Assembly: GCF_030316135.1 (NCBI RefSeq)
Contig: NZ_CP128185.1
Location: 3,472,001 to 3,536,000 of the forward strand
DNA from: Aliiglaciecola sp. LCG003
GTDB taxonomy: Bacteria > Pseudomonadota > Gammaproteobacteria > Enterobacterales > Alteromonadaceae
DNA length: 64,000 nt
Direction of reading: 5' to 3'
This document shows, piece after piece, positions 55,423 through 64,000 of the stretch; the first letter of the stretch is position 1, and every line of letters starts with the position of its first letter. The notes below the pieces were generated by a model, which had not been told where the DNA came from, ran no database searches, and worked only from the letters and a program-made list of their open reading frames with translations. Position numbers and translations under genes: made by a program.

Positions 55423-56687
55423 TTTGTGATCCTCTCTGGAACAGGCTTAGTCTTTTCATTTTTACTGTAAATAAACAATAGAACAAAGAAACCAAAGTAC
55501 ATGATAGTAGCGATTTGTGACGCAACAATTTTCCAGTTTTCCTGTGGTGTACCACCTAGATACCCTAAGAAAATAAACACCACTGAAAATATAATCAGGT
55601 TCCATCTGTGGAAGCCACAACGATAGCGCCATGATTTAACTCTGCCACGGTCAATCCAAGGTAGTAAGAACAACGCAACAATAGCTGCAAACATCATAAT
55701 TACGCCACCCAATTTATCGGGTATGGCTTTCAAAATCGCGTAAAACGGTGTGAAGTACCACACAGGAAAAATGTGCGCAGGTGTCTTCAATGGATTAGCC
55801 ACTTCGAAGTTTGGTCCTTCCAAGAAATATCCGCCCATTGCTGGCGCAAAGAACATTACATAGCTGAACAACGCAAGGAATACACAGAAGGCAACTAAAT
55901 CTTTCAGCACTATGTGCGGGAAGAAAGGTACAACGTCATCGATAATGTCGTACTTGTCGGTGTAATACTCATGCATTTTAAACTTGGTTTTTTGCTCTTC
56001 TGTCAATGAACCTTTTTTACGTTTCACTTCCACGCCATCAGGGTTATTTGAACCAACTTCATGCAAAGCAACTATGTGTAAAAACACTAGTATGACTATC
56101 ACTAAAGGCAAAGCGATTACGTGCAAAGCAAAAAATCTGTTTAAGGTCGCACCCGAGATAACATAGTCACCTTGGATCCATTCAACTAGATCTGGGCCTA
56201 TGACTGGAATAGCACTGAATAGAGATACAATTACTTGTGCGCCCCAATAAGACATTTGCCCCCAAGGTAACACATAGCCCATAAAGGCTTCAGCCATCAA
56301 GGCTAAGTAGATAAACATACCGAACAACCACAGTAACTCGCGTGGTTTTTGGTAAGAGCCGTACATCATGCCGCGGAACATATGCAGATACACAACGATA
56401 AAGAACGCCGATGCGCCTGTGGAATGCATGTAGCGCAGTATATCGCCATAAGGTACATCTCGCATGATGTATTCAACTGAAGCAAAGGCGCCTTCAGCGG
56501 TAGGGACAAAGTTCATGGTTAACCAAACACCAGTCACTATTTGGTTAATTAAAACGATAGTCGCCAAAAAACCAAATATGTACCAGAAGTTCATGTTCTT
56601 CGGCGCGGGGTACTGGATGGCGTGCATATTAGCAACGCGCATCATTGGAATACGATATTCGATCCAATCTAATAGATTTTTAAACAT
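55419..56687 (-). CDS. petB: Ubiquinol-cytochrome c reductase, cytochrome b subunit
   Basis: A 422-residue membrane protein of the bc1 complex. The start at 56687 gives MFKNLLDWIEYRIP, one base after the petA stop; the frame remains open 17 codons further inside petA. Haem-ligand histidines lie in MHSTGASAFFIVVYLHMFRG and HVIALPLVIVILVFLHIVALH. PVWYFTPFYAILKAIP and the PEWY-like region mark the quinol site. Quinol oxidation at Qo and reduction at Qi drive proton translocation. Confidence 0.97.
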   Translation of the reverse strand: MFKNLLDWIEYRIPMMRVANMHAIQYPAPKNMNFWYIFGFLATIVLINQIVTGVWLTMNFVPTAEGAFASVEYIMRDVPYGDILRYMHSTGASAFFIVVYLHMFRGMMYGSYQKPRELLWLFGMFIYLALMAEAFMGYVLPWGQMSYWGAQVIVSLFSAIPVIGPDLVEWIQGDYVISGATLNRFFALHVIALPLVIVILVFLHIVALHEVGSNNPDGVEVKRKKGSLTEEQKTKFKMHEYYTDKYDIIDDVVPFFPHIVLKDLVAFCVFLALFSYVMFFAPAMGGYFLEGPNFEVANPLKTPAHIFPVWYFTPFYAILKAIPDKLGGVIMMFAAIVALFLLPWIDRGRVKSWRYRCGFHRWNLIIFSVVFIFLGYLGGTPQENWKIVASQIATIMYFGFFVLLFIYSKNEKTKPVPERITK

Positions 56688-56688
56688 C

Positions 56689-57327
56689 TTAAGCTGTCTC
56701 CCCTTCGCCCAACGAACCGATGATAACAGTGCCATCATCTACAAAGAAATAAGGTGGTACTTGCAAATTCAGTGGTGCTGGGACATTTTCAAAAACCCGG
56801 CCAGCCATATCAAATTTGGAACCATGACATGGGCAGAAGAAGCCCTCTGGCACGCCTTCAACGTACTTAGCGAAATCCCCATCGGCTAAATGCTGCGGTG
56901 AACAGCCTAAGTGGGTACAGATTCCGACCAAAATCAGATATTCTTCTTTTAATGAGCGGTAATAGTTTTTCGCAAATGGAGGTTGTTGTTCAGTTTCTGA
57001 GTTCGGATCTTTTAACTGGTCATCATGATTTTTCAACGAAGCCAACAATTCTGGAGTTCGTCTACTTACCCACACAGGCTTACTTCGCCAGATAACACGG
57101 ATCAGCTGTCCAGGCTCGATTTTACTAATATCAATTTCGACATCAGCACCAGCAGCCTTAGCTTTTTCGCTTGGGTTCCATGAACCTATAAAAGGTATTG
57201 CGACACCAACAACACCAGCCGCACCAACAACTGACGTAGCTACCGTCAAAAAACGGCGCCTAGGGTTGTCTTGAGGTTGGTTACCATTCAAAGACGAATC
57301 ATTCGCATCATCTGACACATTGCTCAT
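56689..57327 (-). CDS. petA: Ubiquinol-cytochrome c reductase, Rieske iron-sulfur subunit
   Basis: A 212-residue Rieske protein. The start at 57327 is chosen for GGAG nine bases upstream and for a compact Tat-type N-terminus with RRRFLT (23-28) before the membrane helix (about 30-50). The 2Fe-2S site is CTHLGC (Cys137, His139) and CPCHGS (Cys165, His168), with a disulfide between Cys142 and Cys167 expected. First gene of petABC, 293 bases below rpsI on the same strand. Confidence 0.96.
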   Translation of the reverse strand: MSNVSDDANDSSLNGNQPQDNPRRRFLTVATSVVGAAGVVGVAIPFIGSWNPSEKAKAAGADVEIDISKIEPGQLIRVIWRSKPVWVSRRTPELLASLKNHDDQLKDPNSETEQQPPFAKNYYRSLKEEYLILVGICTHLGCSPQHLADGDFAKYVEGVPEGFFCPCHGSKFDMAGRVFENVPAPLNLQVPPYFFVDDGTVIIGSLGEGETA

Positions 57328-57569
57328 CCACTTTTCTCCAAGTTCGGATTTAGTGATACTTCTTGAGCGTAACAAGTCGCTTTGATAGAGATTCTCTATC
57401 GGCAAACTAGCACAAGAAATGACGGTTTTCTAATAACACGAAATGATAAAAGAAAACCCCTATTAAAGACAAGGATTTACACAAATAAAGCGTGGTTTTA
57501 TAAGAATAATTTTAAATCCATAGGATTTAGACGGTAAAGCACCATTATTGCGGATAAATGTTAAGCAAT

Positions 57570-57595
57570 AAAAAACCCGGACAAGCCGGGTTTTT
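57570..57595 (-). terminator. Terminator after rpsI
   Basis: AAACCCGG pairs with CCGGGTTT around a 5-base loop, then T's on the minus strand; ends the rplM-rpsI transcript. Confidence 0.85.
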
Positions 57596-57619
57596 GAAAT
57601 AGATTGGTAACGCCAACAA

Positions 57620-58012
57620 TTAACGTTTTGAGAATTGAGGACGCTTACGTGCTTTATGAAGACCAACTTTCTTACGCTCAACTTTACGTGCATCACGAGT
57701 TACAAACCCGGCTTTACGTAATGCTGGACGAAGTGTCTCGTCATATTCCATCAAAGCACGTGTAATGCCGTGACGAATTGCACCAGCTTGACCACTGATA
57801 CCACCACCAGCGACGGTGACGTATAGGTCAAACTTTTCAGTCAATTCAACAAGCTCTAGCGGTTGACGCACGATCATACGTGCAGTCTCGCGACCAAAAA
57901 ACTCGTCTAGAGGACGTTTGTTAACAACAATGTTACCACTACCAGGGCGAAGAAAAACGCGAGCGGTAGAGCTTTTGCGACGGCCAGTGCCGTAGTATTG
58001 AGTATCTGCCAT
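57620..58012 (-). CDS. rpsI: 30S ribosomal protein S9
   Basis: A 130-residue ribosomal protein. It starts [20 protein letters not shown] and ends with the basic tail [11 protein letters not shown], which reaches the P-site t[24 protein letters not shown] is the family block. It follows rplM by 11 bases, the usual operon. Confidence 0.98.
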   Translation of the reverse strand: MADTQYYGTGRRKSSTARVFLRPGSGNIVVNKRPLDEFFGRETARMIVRQPLELVELTEKFDLYVTVAGGGISGQAGAIRHGITRALMEYDETLRPALRKAGFVTRDARKVERKKVGLHKARKRPQFSKR

Positions 58013-58023
58013 TTTCTCGCTCC

Positions 58024-58452
58024 TTAAATGTCTAGAACTTGAGGCTGTTGAGCAGCATGTGAATGCTCAGTACCAGCGTACACTTTCATTTTGCGGAACA
58101 TAGCACGTCCAAGAGGACCTTTAGGCAACATACCTTTTACCGCTTTCTCTATGATCAGTTCAGGCTTATGTGCTTGAAGCTTCTCAAACGTTGTTTCTTT
58201 CAAACCACCAACATAACCGGTGTAAGAATAATATTTTTTATCCTTAGCTTTACGGCCTGTCACAGTGATTTTCTCAGCGTTTATAACGATGATGTAATCA
58301 CCAGTATCAACGTGAGGTGTATATTCTGGCTTATGCTTACCACGCAAACGAAGCGCAATTTCAGTGGCCAAACGACCAAGTGTTTTGTCTGCAGCGTCAA
58401 CTACATACCAGTCGCGTTTTACCGTCTCTGGCTTTGCAACAAAAGTTTTCAT
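58024..58452 (-). CDS. rplM: 50S ribosomal protein L13
   Basis: A 142-residue ribosomal protein of early 50S assembly. [32 protein letters not shown] and [20 protein letters not shown] are conserved. Length equals E. coli L13. A leader of about 165 bases lies between the putative promoter and the start, in keeping with leader-based autocontrol known for some rplM operons. Confidence 0.98.
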   Translation of the reverse strand: MKTFVAKPETVKRDWYVVDAADKTLGRLATEIALRLRGKHKPEYTPHVDTGDYIIVINAEKITVTGRKAKDKKYYSYTGYVGGLKETTFEKLQAHKPELIIEKAVKGMLPKGPLGRAMFRKMKVYAGTEHSHAAQQPQVLDI

Positions 58453-58628
58453 TATTAAATACCCGATATCTCGAAATTGTTACCTATTGTCTTCTGCTTG
58501 GTCAAGTACGCTAAAAACGACTGTATCCCATTCCAGAAAACCTCTAAAATCAAACCTATGACCCCTTCGAGTCGAATGATTCTTCCACTTTCCCAAAGTG
58601 GGCGTAACTGGGCAGGGCGCGAATTATA
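58453..58628 (-). promoter_or_regulatory. rplM promoter and long leader
   Basis: On the minus strand a perfect -10 TATAAT (58628-58623) is followed by a GC-rich discriminator (TCGCGCCC), as in stringently controlled promoters; the -35 is poor. The predicted transcript has a leader of about 165 bases with a 7-bp hairpin (CCACTTT/AAAGTGG, 58585-58601) that could serve L13 binding. The remaining part up to 58824, upstream of the protease gene, shows no gene. Confidence 0.5.
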
Positions 58629-58824
58629 CAGAAGTTTGGATAAAACGCGAGAGCAAAATTAAAAATTCAGCTTATTTGTAGCACCTTTTTTAGCCACTCT
58701 CGTACTAAAGGGGTATTTAATAATTTTAATTGCTTATAGTTTATCTCGTCAGCACCTTGTATATTTACTCAATCTTTAGCTATTAGTTAGCTCAACATCA
58801 ACTTTAAACCAGTGGAATAGGCCT

Positions 58825-60918
58825 GTGTATTATATTCGTTTTTCATTAATTATGTTGCTCGTCATTCATAGTCATTTAGCTCATGCTGAAACCTTAAGAG
58901 CACAAGAACAACAACGTATTAAGCAGGCTGTGTCTGTTGCCCAAGCAAATGGCGAAGCCCGTATTATCGGCGGATCTGATGCCCAGCTCGGTGACTACCC
59001 ATTTATGTCTGCACTGGTTTCTGTTGGTCAACAAGTGACTACCACAGCAAGGGTTAACGAACAGACTTACAGTTCAACTGATTTTTTATTTTCGCCCTTA
59101 GGCGAAGTGGAAGGACTGCTTAGTTCCTGCGGGCTTGCGGGTGAGATTTGTACTAACGTGCAGGGCCGGATCTGTCTCATCGAGCGAGGGACTTTCACCT
59201 TTGCAGAAAAAGCCCTAAATTGTCAAGCCGGTGGTGGAATTGGCGCTATCATTTACAATAATGTTGCGGGTGAAATCACCAGTGGCACCTTAGGAAATGA
59301 CTTCGACGGCACTATCCCAGTTGTTGGCGTATCGCAACTAAGTGGTGAAGCGCTGATTCAACTTTCTTCTCCATCAGCTTCAATAAGTGTCCAGTTGGCT
59401 GGAGGTTCAACCCAAAACGCCTCATGTGGAGCTACCTTCTTAGGTGATAAATGGGTACTCACCGCCGCGCACTGTGTTGACTCCCCTTTTGCAGATCAAT
59501 TGCGGGTTAACGTCGGCGAATATGATTTAAGCAATGGCGCCGATGACGCGGTCACCATTAAGCGGATTTACACACATCCTAATTATGATGAAAATACTTT
59601 CGATAGTGATGTGGCACTCATCGAACTTACTCGCAGTGTTGACGCTCCAGCAATACAGTTAGCTGACGCGCAAACCACCATTCAATTTGCTAATAATAAC
59701 ACAGTTGCAAAATCAATTGGCTGGGGTGGGCGAATTGCCTATGCACCCGATGAAGGTCCGACTGGCGACTTCCCTGATATTTTGCAAGAAGTCGAGTTAC
59801 CCATACTTAGCAATAACCAATGCCGACAGGCGTTTTCTCAGTCGCAGAACATATCTGCTAGCGCCACTGGCATAACCGACAATATGATTTGTGCTGCAGT
59901 TGATTTGGGTGGCAGAAGTGCCTGCCAAGGAGATAGTGGTGGCCCGCTATTTGTTGAGTCTAACAGCGGCCCTTTGCAAGTGGGTATTACAAGTTGGGGA
60001 ATTGGTTGTGCAGCCTCTGGTTACCCTGGTGTCTACGCTCGCGTAGGCGAATTGTTGGGTTTTATTAATGCAACCCGTTTTGGGATGGGCATAAATGGCC
60101 AGGCTAATTTTAATAATTCCCCAGTGAATAAGGCCCATACCCAGACCTATAAGGTGACGAATAACTCTTCTTCTATCATTTCACCTACTTTTAGCTTAAG
60201 CAACACCGCAGATTTCAGCCTAGACAATAGCAATTGCCTAACCTTAGCAACTGAGCAAAGTTGCGACCTGTTAGTGACCTTGCTAACAAGCACTGCGGGT
60301 CTAAAGCAAACACGAATTAACTTAACCTCTGATGTGTCTGACATACCCACCAATGGCATAGACATCTCCGCCTTTGCACTTCCTAGTGCAAGCTCACTGG
60401 CAAGCGCAGCAGGAAGCATTAATACTGCAGTAGAATATTTTAGTGGCGGGGACAGTGTTTGGCGTGTCAACACCGGTGGCGGAGTGCGCAGTGGCATTAT
60501 AGGTGGCTCCCAGTCCAGTATTTTACTCGCATCTATACAGGGTGAAGGAAGCCTAAGTTTTGAATGGTCAGTTTCATCAGAAGAAAATGTTGACGAACCC
60601 ACAGAGCCTTTCGACGCCCTCTATTTAATCGTTAACGGAGAAGAAATTGACTTCATCTCTGGGGAAGTGGCCTTTGCCAGAAAAACTGTTGAGTTGCCAG
60701 AGGGCGATAACTTAGTCGAATGGACATATCGCAAAGATCAAAATACAACGGCTGGAGATGACCAAGCACTAGTGAGAAACATAAGCTTCACAGGGGTAAA
60801 TCAAACCGACCCAGTCATGCTCCCGACACCAATTGAATCATCATCTGGTGGTGGCTCAAGTATTTGGATAATGTTTTTGTGTATGTTGATAGTGCCATTT
60901 AGAAAAAGCTTCGATTAG
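58825..60918 (+). CDS. Secreted S1 serine protease with inserted PA domain and GlyGly-CTERM tail
   Basis: A 697-residue exported protease. Signal peptide to about 21 (AHA). The trypsin-fold domain begins at the activation site R46-IIGG, is broken by a protease-associated (PA) domain at about 72-192, resumes at CGATFLGDKWVLTAAHC (His216), with Asp262 (DSDVALIEL) and Ser371 (CQGDSGGP). The residue six before Ser371 is Ser365, as in chymotrypsin, not Asp as in trypsin. Then a beta-rich region (about 420-660), and C-terminal SSSGGGSS, a hydrophobic helix and FRKSFD: a GlyGly-CTERM sorting signal. GTG start at 58825. Probably a type II secretion substrate. Confidence 0.9.
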   Translation: MYYIRFSLIMLLVIHSHLAHAETLRAQEQQRIKQAVSVAQANGEARIIGGSDAQLGDYPFMSALVSVGQQVTTTARVNEQTYSSTDFLFSPLGEVEGLLSSCGLAGEICTNVQGRICLIERGTFTFAEKALNCQAGGGIGAIIYNNVAGEITSGTLGNDFDGTIPVVGVSQLSGEALIQLSSPSASISVQLAGGSTQNASCGATFLGDKWVLTAAHCVDSPFADQLRVNVGEYDLSNGADDAVTIKRIYTHPNYDENTFDSDVALIELTRSVDAPAIQLADAQTTIQFANNNTVAKSIGWGGRIAYAPDEGPTGDFPDILQEVELPILSNNQCRQAFSQSQNISASATGITDNMICAAVDLGGRSACQGDSGGPLFVESNSGPLQVGITSWGIGCAASGYPGVYARVGELLGFINATRFGMGINGQANFNNSPVNKAHTQTYKVTNNSSSIISPTFSLSNTADFSLDNSNCLTLATEQSCDLLVTLLTSTAGLKQTRINLTSDVSDIPTNGIDISAFALPSASSLASAAGSINTAVEYFSGGDSVWRVNTGGGVRSGIIGGSQSSILLASIQGEGSLSFEWSVSSEENVDEPTEPFDALYLIVNGEEIDFISGEVAFARKTVELPEGDNLVEWTYRKDQNTTAGDDQALVRNISFTGVNQTDPVMLPTPIESSSGGGSSIWIMFLCMLIVPFRKSFD

Positions 60919-60928
60919 CATGACTATC

Positions 60929-60983
60929 AGACCTGTGTAGCTCTATGCCTTAGCAGCGCTGATAACACGGGTCTGGCTTTTTT
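60929..60983 (+). terminator. Possible terminator after the protease gene
   Basis: AGACCTGTG pairs with CACGGGTCT (one wobble) across a long loop, with TTTTTT a few bases after. The large loop makes it uncertain. Confidence 0.4.
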
Positions 60984-61031
60984 AACCACCTCAGCTAATA
61001 CACCACACGAGTTAAGCATGGCTTGATGCGA

Positions 61032-61424
61032 TTAGGCTTTCGACGCTGAATATTCTAATAAACGTCGAATGCGCTGCTGTAAATTGCTGCTTTTGAAAGG
61101 CTTTGCCACTACATCATCGATACCAACGTTTTTAGCATACTCCAGCACCTCTGAGTTTATTTCAGAGGTAACCAGCAAAAAAGGTATTTCTTTGAAAAGC
61201 TTGCGAAAATGAGTGTATAACTCCAGACCATTAATCAGGGGCATTTTCCAATCACAGATTACAACATCAATTTCGGTAGATTTTATATTTTGAAGGTAGG
61301 TGTAAGCGTCAACCCCATTTGCAAAGGTAGTGCAACTTATACTGTCCATATCCGTCACTACATTGAGTAGCAGTTCTAGACTAATAGGGTCGTCATCAAT
61401 TATTAACCCATGGTATTTTGACAT
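61032..61424 (-). CDS. Stand-alone response regulator receiver protein
   Basis: A 130-residue CheY-like receiver. Acidic pocket Asp10-Asp12 (LIIDDDP), phospho-acceptor Asp58 (VVICDWKMP), VTSE and VAKPF switch motifs are visible. There is no output domain and no kinase gene next to it; the pair of flanking genes (protease, mazG) does not suggest a pathway. It could serve as a phosphorelay intermediate, as could the similar protein at 25177-25542. Confidence 0.88.
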   Translation of the reverse strand: MSKYHGLIIDDDPISLELLLNVVTDMDSISCTTFANGVDAYTYLQNIKSTEIDVVICDWKMPLINGLELYTHFRKLFKEIPFLLVTSEINSEVLEYAKNVGIDDVVAKPFKSSNLQQRIRRLLEYSASKA

Positions 61425-61574
61425 TTTATAATCTTAACGATGATATAGGAAGGCAACTATACTGTTGTAAAACAAGGGGGAACGCAACTGAAACAATGTA
61501 TTACAAGACTAAAGTATAACGCTATCGTTTGTGCTGATAGCGGATAGAATTGTGGTCGAGTGCCACTGTTTAGA

Positions 61575-62381
61575 CTAATTATTTTTAAGCTTTTGCCATT
61601 CACTTTCCATTTGTTCAAGAGAAGCGTCATTCAACGTAATTGTTGAATTAGCAAAGGCTTGCTCTATTTTGCGAAAACGGCTTTCGAACTTTACATTGGC
61701 TTTACGCAAAGCCGTTTCTGCGTCCACGCCCGCGTGGCGGGCAAAATTCACTACTGCAAAAAGTAAATCGCCGACTTCCTCTTCAATACGATTAGGATCA
61801 TGAACGTGTTGATTAACCTCTTCCATCACTTCGTCAATTTCTTCATGAATTTTGTCAATCACAGGGGAGATTTCAGGCCAATCGAAACCCACTTTTGCAC
61901 ATTGTTTTTGCAGTTTTTGCGCTTTGATCAGCGGTGCCATGCCCTGGGTCAAGTTGGCGAGGATACTATCATCAACTTTTTTGCCCGCTGCCGCTCGTTC
62001 TTGCTGCTTGATGGCATCCCAATTTTGCGCGACCTGCTCTACACTCACCTTGGATTGTTGAGCAAAAACGTGTGGGTGACGGCGAATCAGTTTATCCGCA
62101 ACGGTTTGTGCTATGGCTTCAAAATCAAAATGCTGCTGCTCCTTACCCAATTGTGCATAAAACACAATTTGAAACAACAGATCACCAAGTTCATCTTTCA
62201 CCTCGTGCATATTACCATTTTCGATAGCATCCGCTACCTCGTAGGCCTCTTCGATGGTGTGCGGCACTATAGATGAAAAGGTCTGCTGCAAATCCCATGG
62301 GCAGCCTGTCTCGGGATCACGCAGTTGTTCCATAACCCAGAGTAACCGCTCTGTTTGAATAAAGTTGTTGTTAGGCTGCAT
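61575..62381 (-). CDS. mazG: Nucleoside triphosphate pyrophosphohydrolase MazG
   Basis: A 268-residue enzyme that hydrolyses NTPs and dNTPs to monophosphates and can lower ppGpp. It has two MazG folds; the N-terminal one reads TIEEAYEVADAIENG then EVKDELGDLLFQIVFYA, with the ExxE...ExxD metal-binding pattern, and the C-terminal one RIEEEVGDLLFAVVNFARH. It starts one base after the relA stop, a conserved pair that links ppGpp synthesis and removal. Confidence 0.96.
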   Translation of the reverse strand: MQPNNNFIQTERLLWVMEQLRDPETGCPWDLQQTFSSIVPHTIEEAYEVADAIENGNMHEVKDELGDLLFQIVFYAQLGKEQQHFDFEAIAQTVADKLIRRHPHVFAQQSKVSVEQVAQNWDAIKQQERAAAGKKVDDSILANLTQGMAPLIKAQKLQKQCAKVGFDWPEISPVIDKIHEEIDEVMEEVNQHVHDPNRIEEEVGDLLFAVVNFARHAGVDAETALRKANVKFESRFRKIEQAFANSTITLNDASLEQMESEWQKLKNN

Positions 62382-62382
62382 A

Positions 62383-64000
62383 TTAACGATCCAACCGCTT
62401 CACATCAGACACACCCTTTATCTGTAATAATTTAGCGGTAGTACGAGAAAGGGTATTTAGGTCTTTCATTTCCAGTGAAAGCTTAATCTTAGCCGTATGA
62501 TCACTAGTGTCACTGATACTATTGACGCCCAGCAAGGCAACTTTTTCGTTGGCCAGTATGGTCGTAATATCACGCAGGATCCCGTCTCTATCGGCGGTAT
62601 AAACATCCAATTCAGTTTGAAAACTGCCAGCCACTTCACTGGCCCAATTAACATCTATTTCCCGTTCGGGGTGTTGATCGAGCAAATGACTCAATTGCTC
62701 GCAACTTGCTCTATGCACGCTAACCCCCCGGCCCATAGTGATATAACCTTGGATGGGATCCCCTGGCAATGGCTGACAACATTTTGCGATCTGGCTCATC
62801 AAGTTGCCTACCCCTTCAACCACAATACTATCCTTATTTCCTTTGCGGGGCTTGGCCTTGGTCGTTTTTACCCTAGGGTCAATAGTTGGAGGCGGAGCAT
62901 CAAGCTGATGTAGGTAGTTGACTACTTGCATGATCCTGATATCGCCACCGCCAACGGCGGCGTATAAATCTTCAACTTGGTTAACGTTAAATCGCTCACA
63001 GGCTTTGGTTACCTGTTTCAACGCTAACCCTACCTTGCTGAGCTCTCGTTCCAGTAATTCCTTGCCAGCCTGTTGATTTTTCTCTTTATCTTGCTTTTTG
63101 AACCAGGTATGGATTTTGGCTCTGGCGCGAGAAGAATGAACATAGCCTAACCCTGGGTGCATCCAGTCACGACTCGGATTCGGATTTTTACCGGTCAATA
63201 CTTCCACTTGATCACCGGTTTCTAGCTGATAGGTGAACGGTACGATGCGCCCGCCAATTTTGGCCCCGATGCAGCGATGACCCACATTACTATGGATATA
63301 ATAAGCAAAATCGAGCGGCGTTGAGCCAAGCGGTAAATCAACAACGTCACCTTTGGGAGTGAATACATATACGCGATCATCAAATACTTGGCTGCGCAAC
63401 TCTTCTACGATATCGCCTGACTCAGCCACTTCTTCTTGCCACAAGAGTATTTTACGTAACCAATTAATTTTTTCTTCATAAGAAGAGCGTTCAGTACTGA
63501 CTCCTTCCTTATATTTCCAATGCGCTGCCACCCCTAACTCAGCATCTTGATGCATTTGATGGGTACGAATTTGGATTTCGATCGAGCGGCCTTGAGGGCC
63601 AACTACTACACTGTGGATAGATTGGTATCCATTGGGTTTTGGCGTGGCAATATAGTCGTCAAATTCGTTGGGAATATGTTTAAACATCGAATGAACTATA
63701 CCCAAGGCACTGTAGCAATCTTGTAATCGCTCAGCGATAATTCGCACCGCACGGATATCAAATAATTGTTCGAAGGTTAGGTTCTTTTTCTGCATCTTTT
63801 TCCAGATGCTATAAATGTGTTTGGGTCGTCCCTGTACTTGAGCTTTTATCCCGGCATCATCTAACTCTTTTTGCAAGTTAGTCACAAAATCAGCGATGTA
63901 CTGCTCACGATCGGCACGGCGCTCATCAAGTAGTTGGGCGATTTGTTTGTAGGTTGTAGGATGCAGATAGCGAAAGGATAAATCTTCCAGCTCCCATTTC
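62383..64000 (-). CDS. relA: GTP pyrophosphokinase RelA, C-terminal 538 residues (cut by window end)
   Basis: The ribosome-linked (p)ppGpp synthetase of the stringent response. The frame runs open off the window edge, beginning KWELEDLSFRYLHPTTYKQI. The synthetase domain has GRPKHIYSIWKKMQKKN, FDDYIATPKPNGYQSIHSVV and EIQIRTHQMHQDAELGVAAHW; then a TGS domain (VYVFTPKGDVVDLPLGSTPLDFAY), the helical and zinc-finger-like segments (CCQPLPGD) and an ACT domain at the end (ELDVYTADRDGILRDIT). An internal ATG at 63885 is not the real start. mazG follows. Confidence 0.97.
   Translation of the reverse strand, partial: KWELEDLSFRYLHPTTYKQIAQLLDERRADREQYIADFVTNLQKELDDAGIKAQVQGRPKHIYSIWKKMQKKNLTFEQLFDIRAVRIIAERLQDCYSALGIVHSMFKHIPNEFDDYIATPKPNGYQSIHSVVVGPQGRSIEIQIRTHQMHQDAELGVAAHWKYKEGVSTERSSYEEKINWLRKILLWQEEVAESGDIVEELRSQVFDDRVYVFTPKGDVVDLPLGSTPLDFAYYIHSNVGHRCIGAKIGGRIVPFTYQLETGDQVEVLTGKNPNPSRDWMHPGLGYVHSSRARAKIHTWFKKQDKEKNQQAGKELLERELSKVGLALKQVTKACERFNVNQVEDLYAAVGGGDIRIMQVVNYLHQLDAPPPTIDPRVKTTKAKPRKGNKDSIVVEGVGNLMSQIAKCCQPLPGDPIQGYITMGRGVSVHRASCEQLSHLLDQHPEREIDVNWASEVAGSFQTELDVYTADRDGILRDITTILANEKVALLGVNSISDTSDHTAKIKLSLEMKDLNTLSRTTAKLLQIKGVSDVKRLDR

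Noticed and set aside
56464-56889. Plus-strand frame crossing the petA/petB junction
   Set aside because: Lies antisense to two conserved genes and has no start signal.
58063-58458. Open frame on the plus strand across rplM
   Set aside because: Antisense to a conserved ribosomal protein gene; composition is not protein-like.
61800-62276. Long plus-strand frame inside mazG
   Set aside because: Shadow of the conserved MazG coding sequence.

Overview
The window reads as the chromosome of a marine gammaproteobacterium of the Alteromonadaceae (Alteromonas/Glaciecola/Paraglaciecola type). This rests on protein similarity recalled from memory and on gene order: gshB-yqgE-ruvX, pilT-pilU opposite yggS-proC-yggT, thrABC with a leader peptide, rsmI opposite lpoA-yraN-diaA-dolP, rplM-rpsI-petABC-sspAB and relA-mazG. 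Most of the window is conserved core genome. No tRNA, rRNA, CRISPR array or prophage was seen. The window opens inside a cysteine synthase gene and closes inside relA.

Layout. 1-7.4 kb: cysteine synthase end, glutathione synthase cluster, type IV pilus retraction ATPases PilT/PilU with a small zinc-ribbon protein, and the YggS-ProC-YggT-DUF4426 row. 7.6-11.6 kb: a PotD/NspS-like periplasmic binding protein followed by a hybrid sensor kinase, with no transporter genes. 11.6-17.2 kb: MltB-type transglycosylase, YaaA, transaldolase, glucose-6-phosphate isomerase and a 56-residue protein. 17.2-22.9 kb: thrL-thrA-thrB-thrC-ung on the minus strand, with an attenuator and a perfect met-box-like 8-mer near the promoter. 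22.9-25.2 kb: the main mobile region, a RAYT (REP-associated tyrosine transposase) gene between perfect 24-bp inverted repeats, the distal one split by an intact IS10-like IS4-family element with a 9-bp target duplication. 25.2-32.5 kb: orphan receiver protein, aceK, a PLP deaminase/desulfhydrase, pnuC-nadR (NAD salvage) and the carboxynorspermidine dehydrogenase/decarboxylase pair. 32.8-44 kb is the accessory part: an unrecognised 8-helix membrane protein, a 1208-residue FG-GAP lipoprotein, a ThuA-like lipoprotein, a GntR-type regulator lacking its DNA-binding half, and a hydrolase-LytS-LytTR operon. 44-53.4 kb: EamA, ApbE, RsmI, LpoA, YraN, DiaA, DolP, a sensor kinase and a DUF2989-like lipoprotein. 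53.5-58.6 kb: sspB, sspA, cytochrome bc1 and rpsI-rplM. 58.8-64 kb: a secreted S1 protease with an inserted PA domain and a GlyGly-CTERM tail, a second orphan receiver, mazG and relA.

How genes work together. PnuC imports nicotinamide riboside and the NadR-like enzyme phosphorylates and adenylylates it. The two carboxynorspermidine enzymes make norspermidine or spermidine, while the binding protein/kinase pair at 7.6-11.6 kb resembles polyamine or small-molecule sensors (NspS-MbaA, TorT-TorS, LuxP-LuxQ); a link between them is inference. The GlyGly-CTERM tail implies type II secretion and a rhombosortase elsewhere in the genome. The most novel-looking items are the binding protein/kinase pair, the PA-split chymotrypsin-like protease, the possible MetJ control of the thr operon, and the IS insertion that broke a RAYT inverted repeat.
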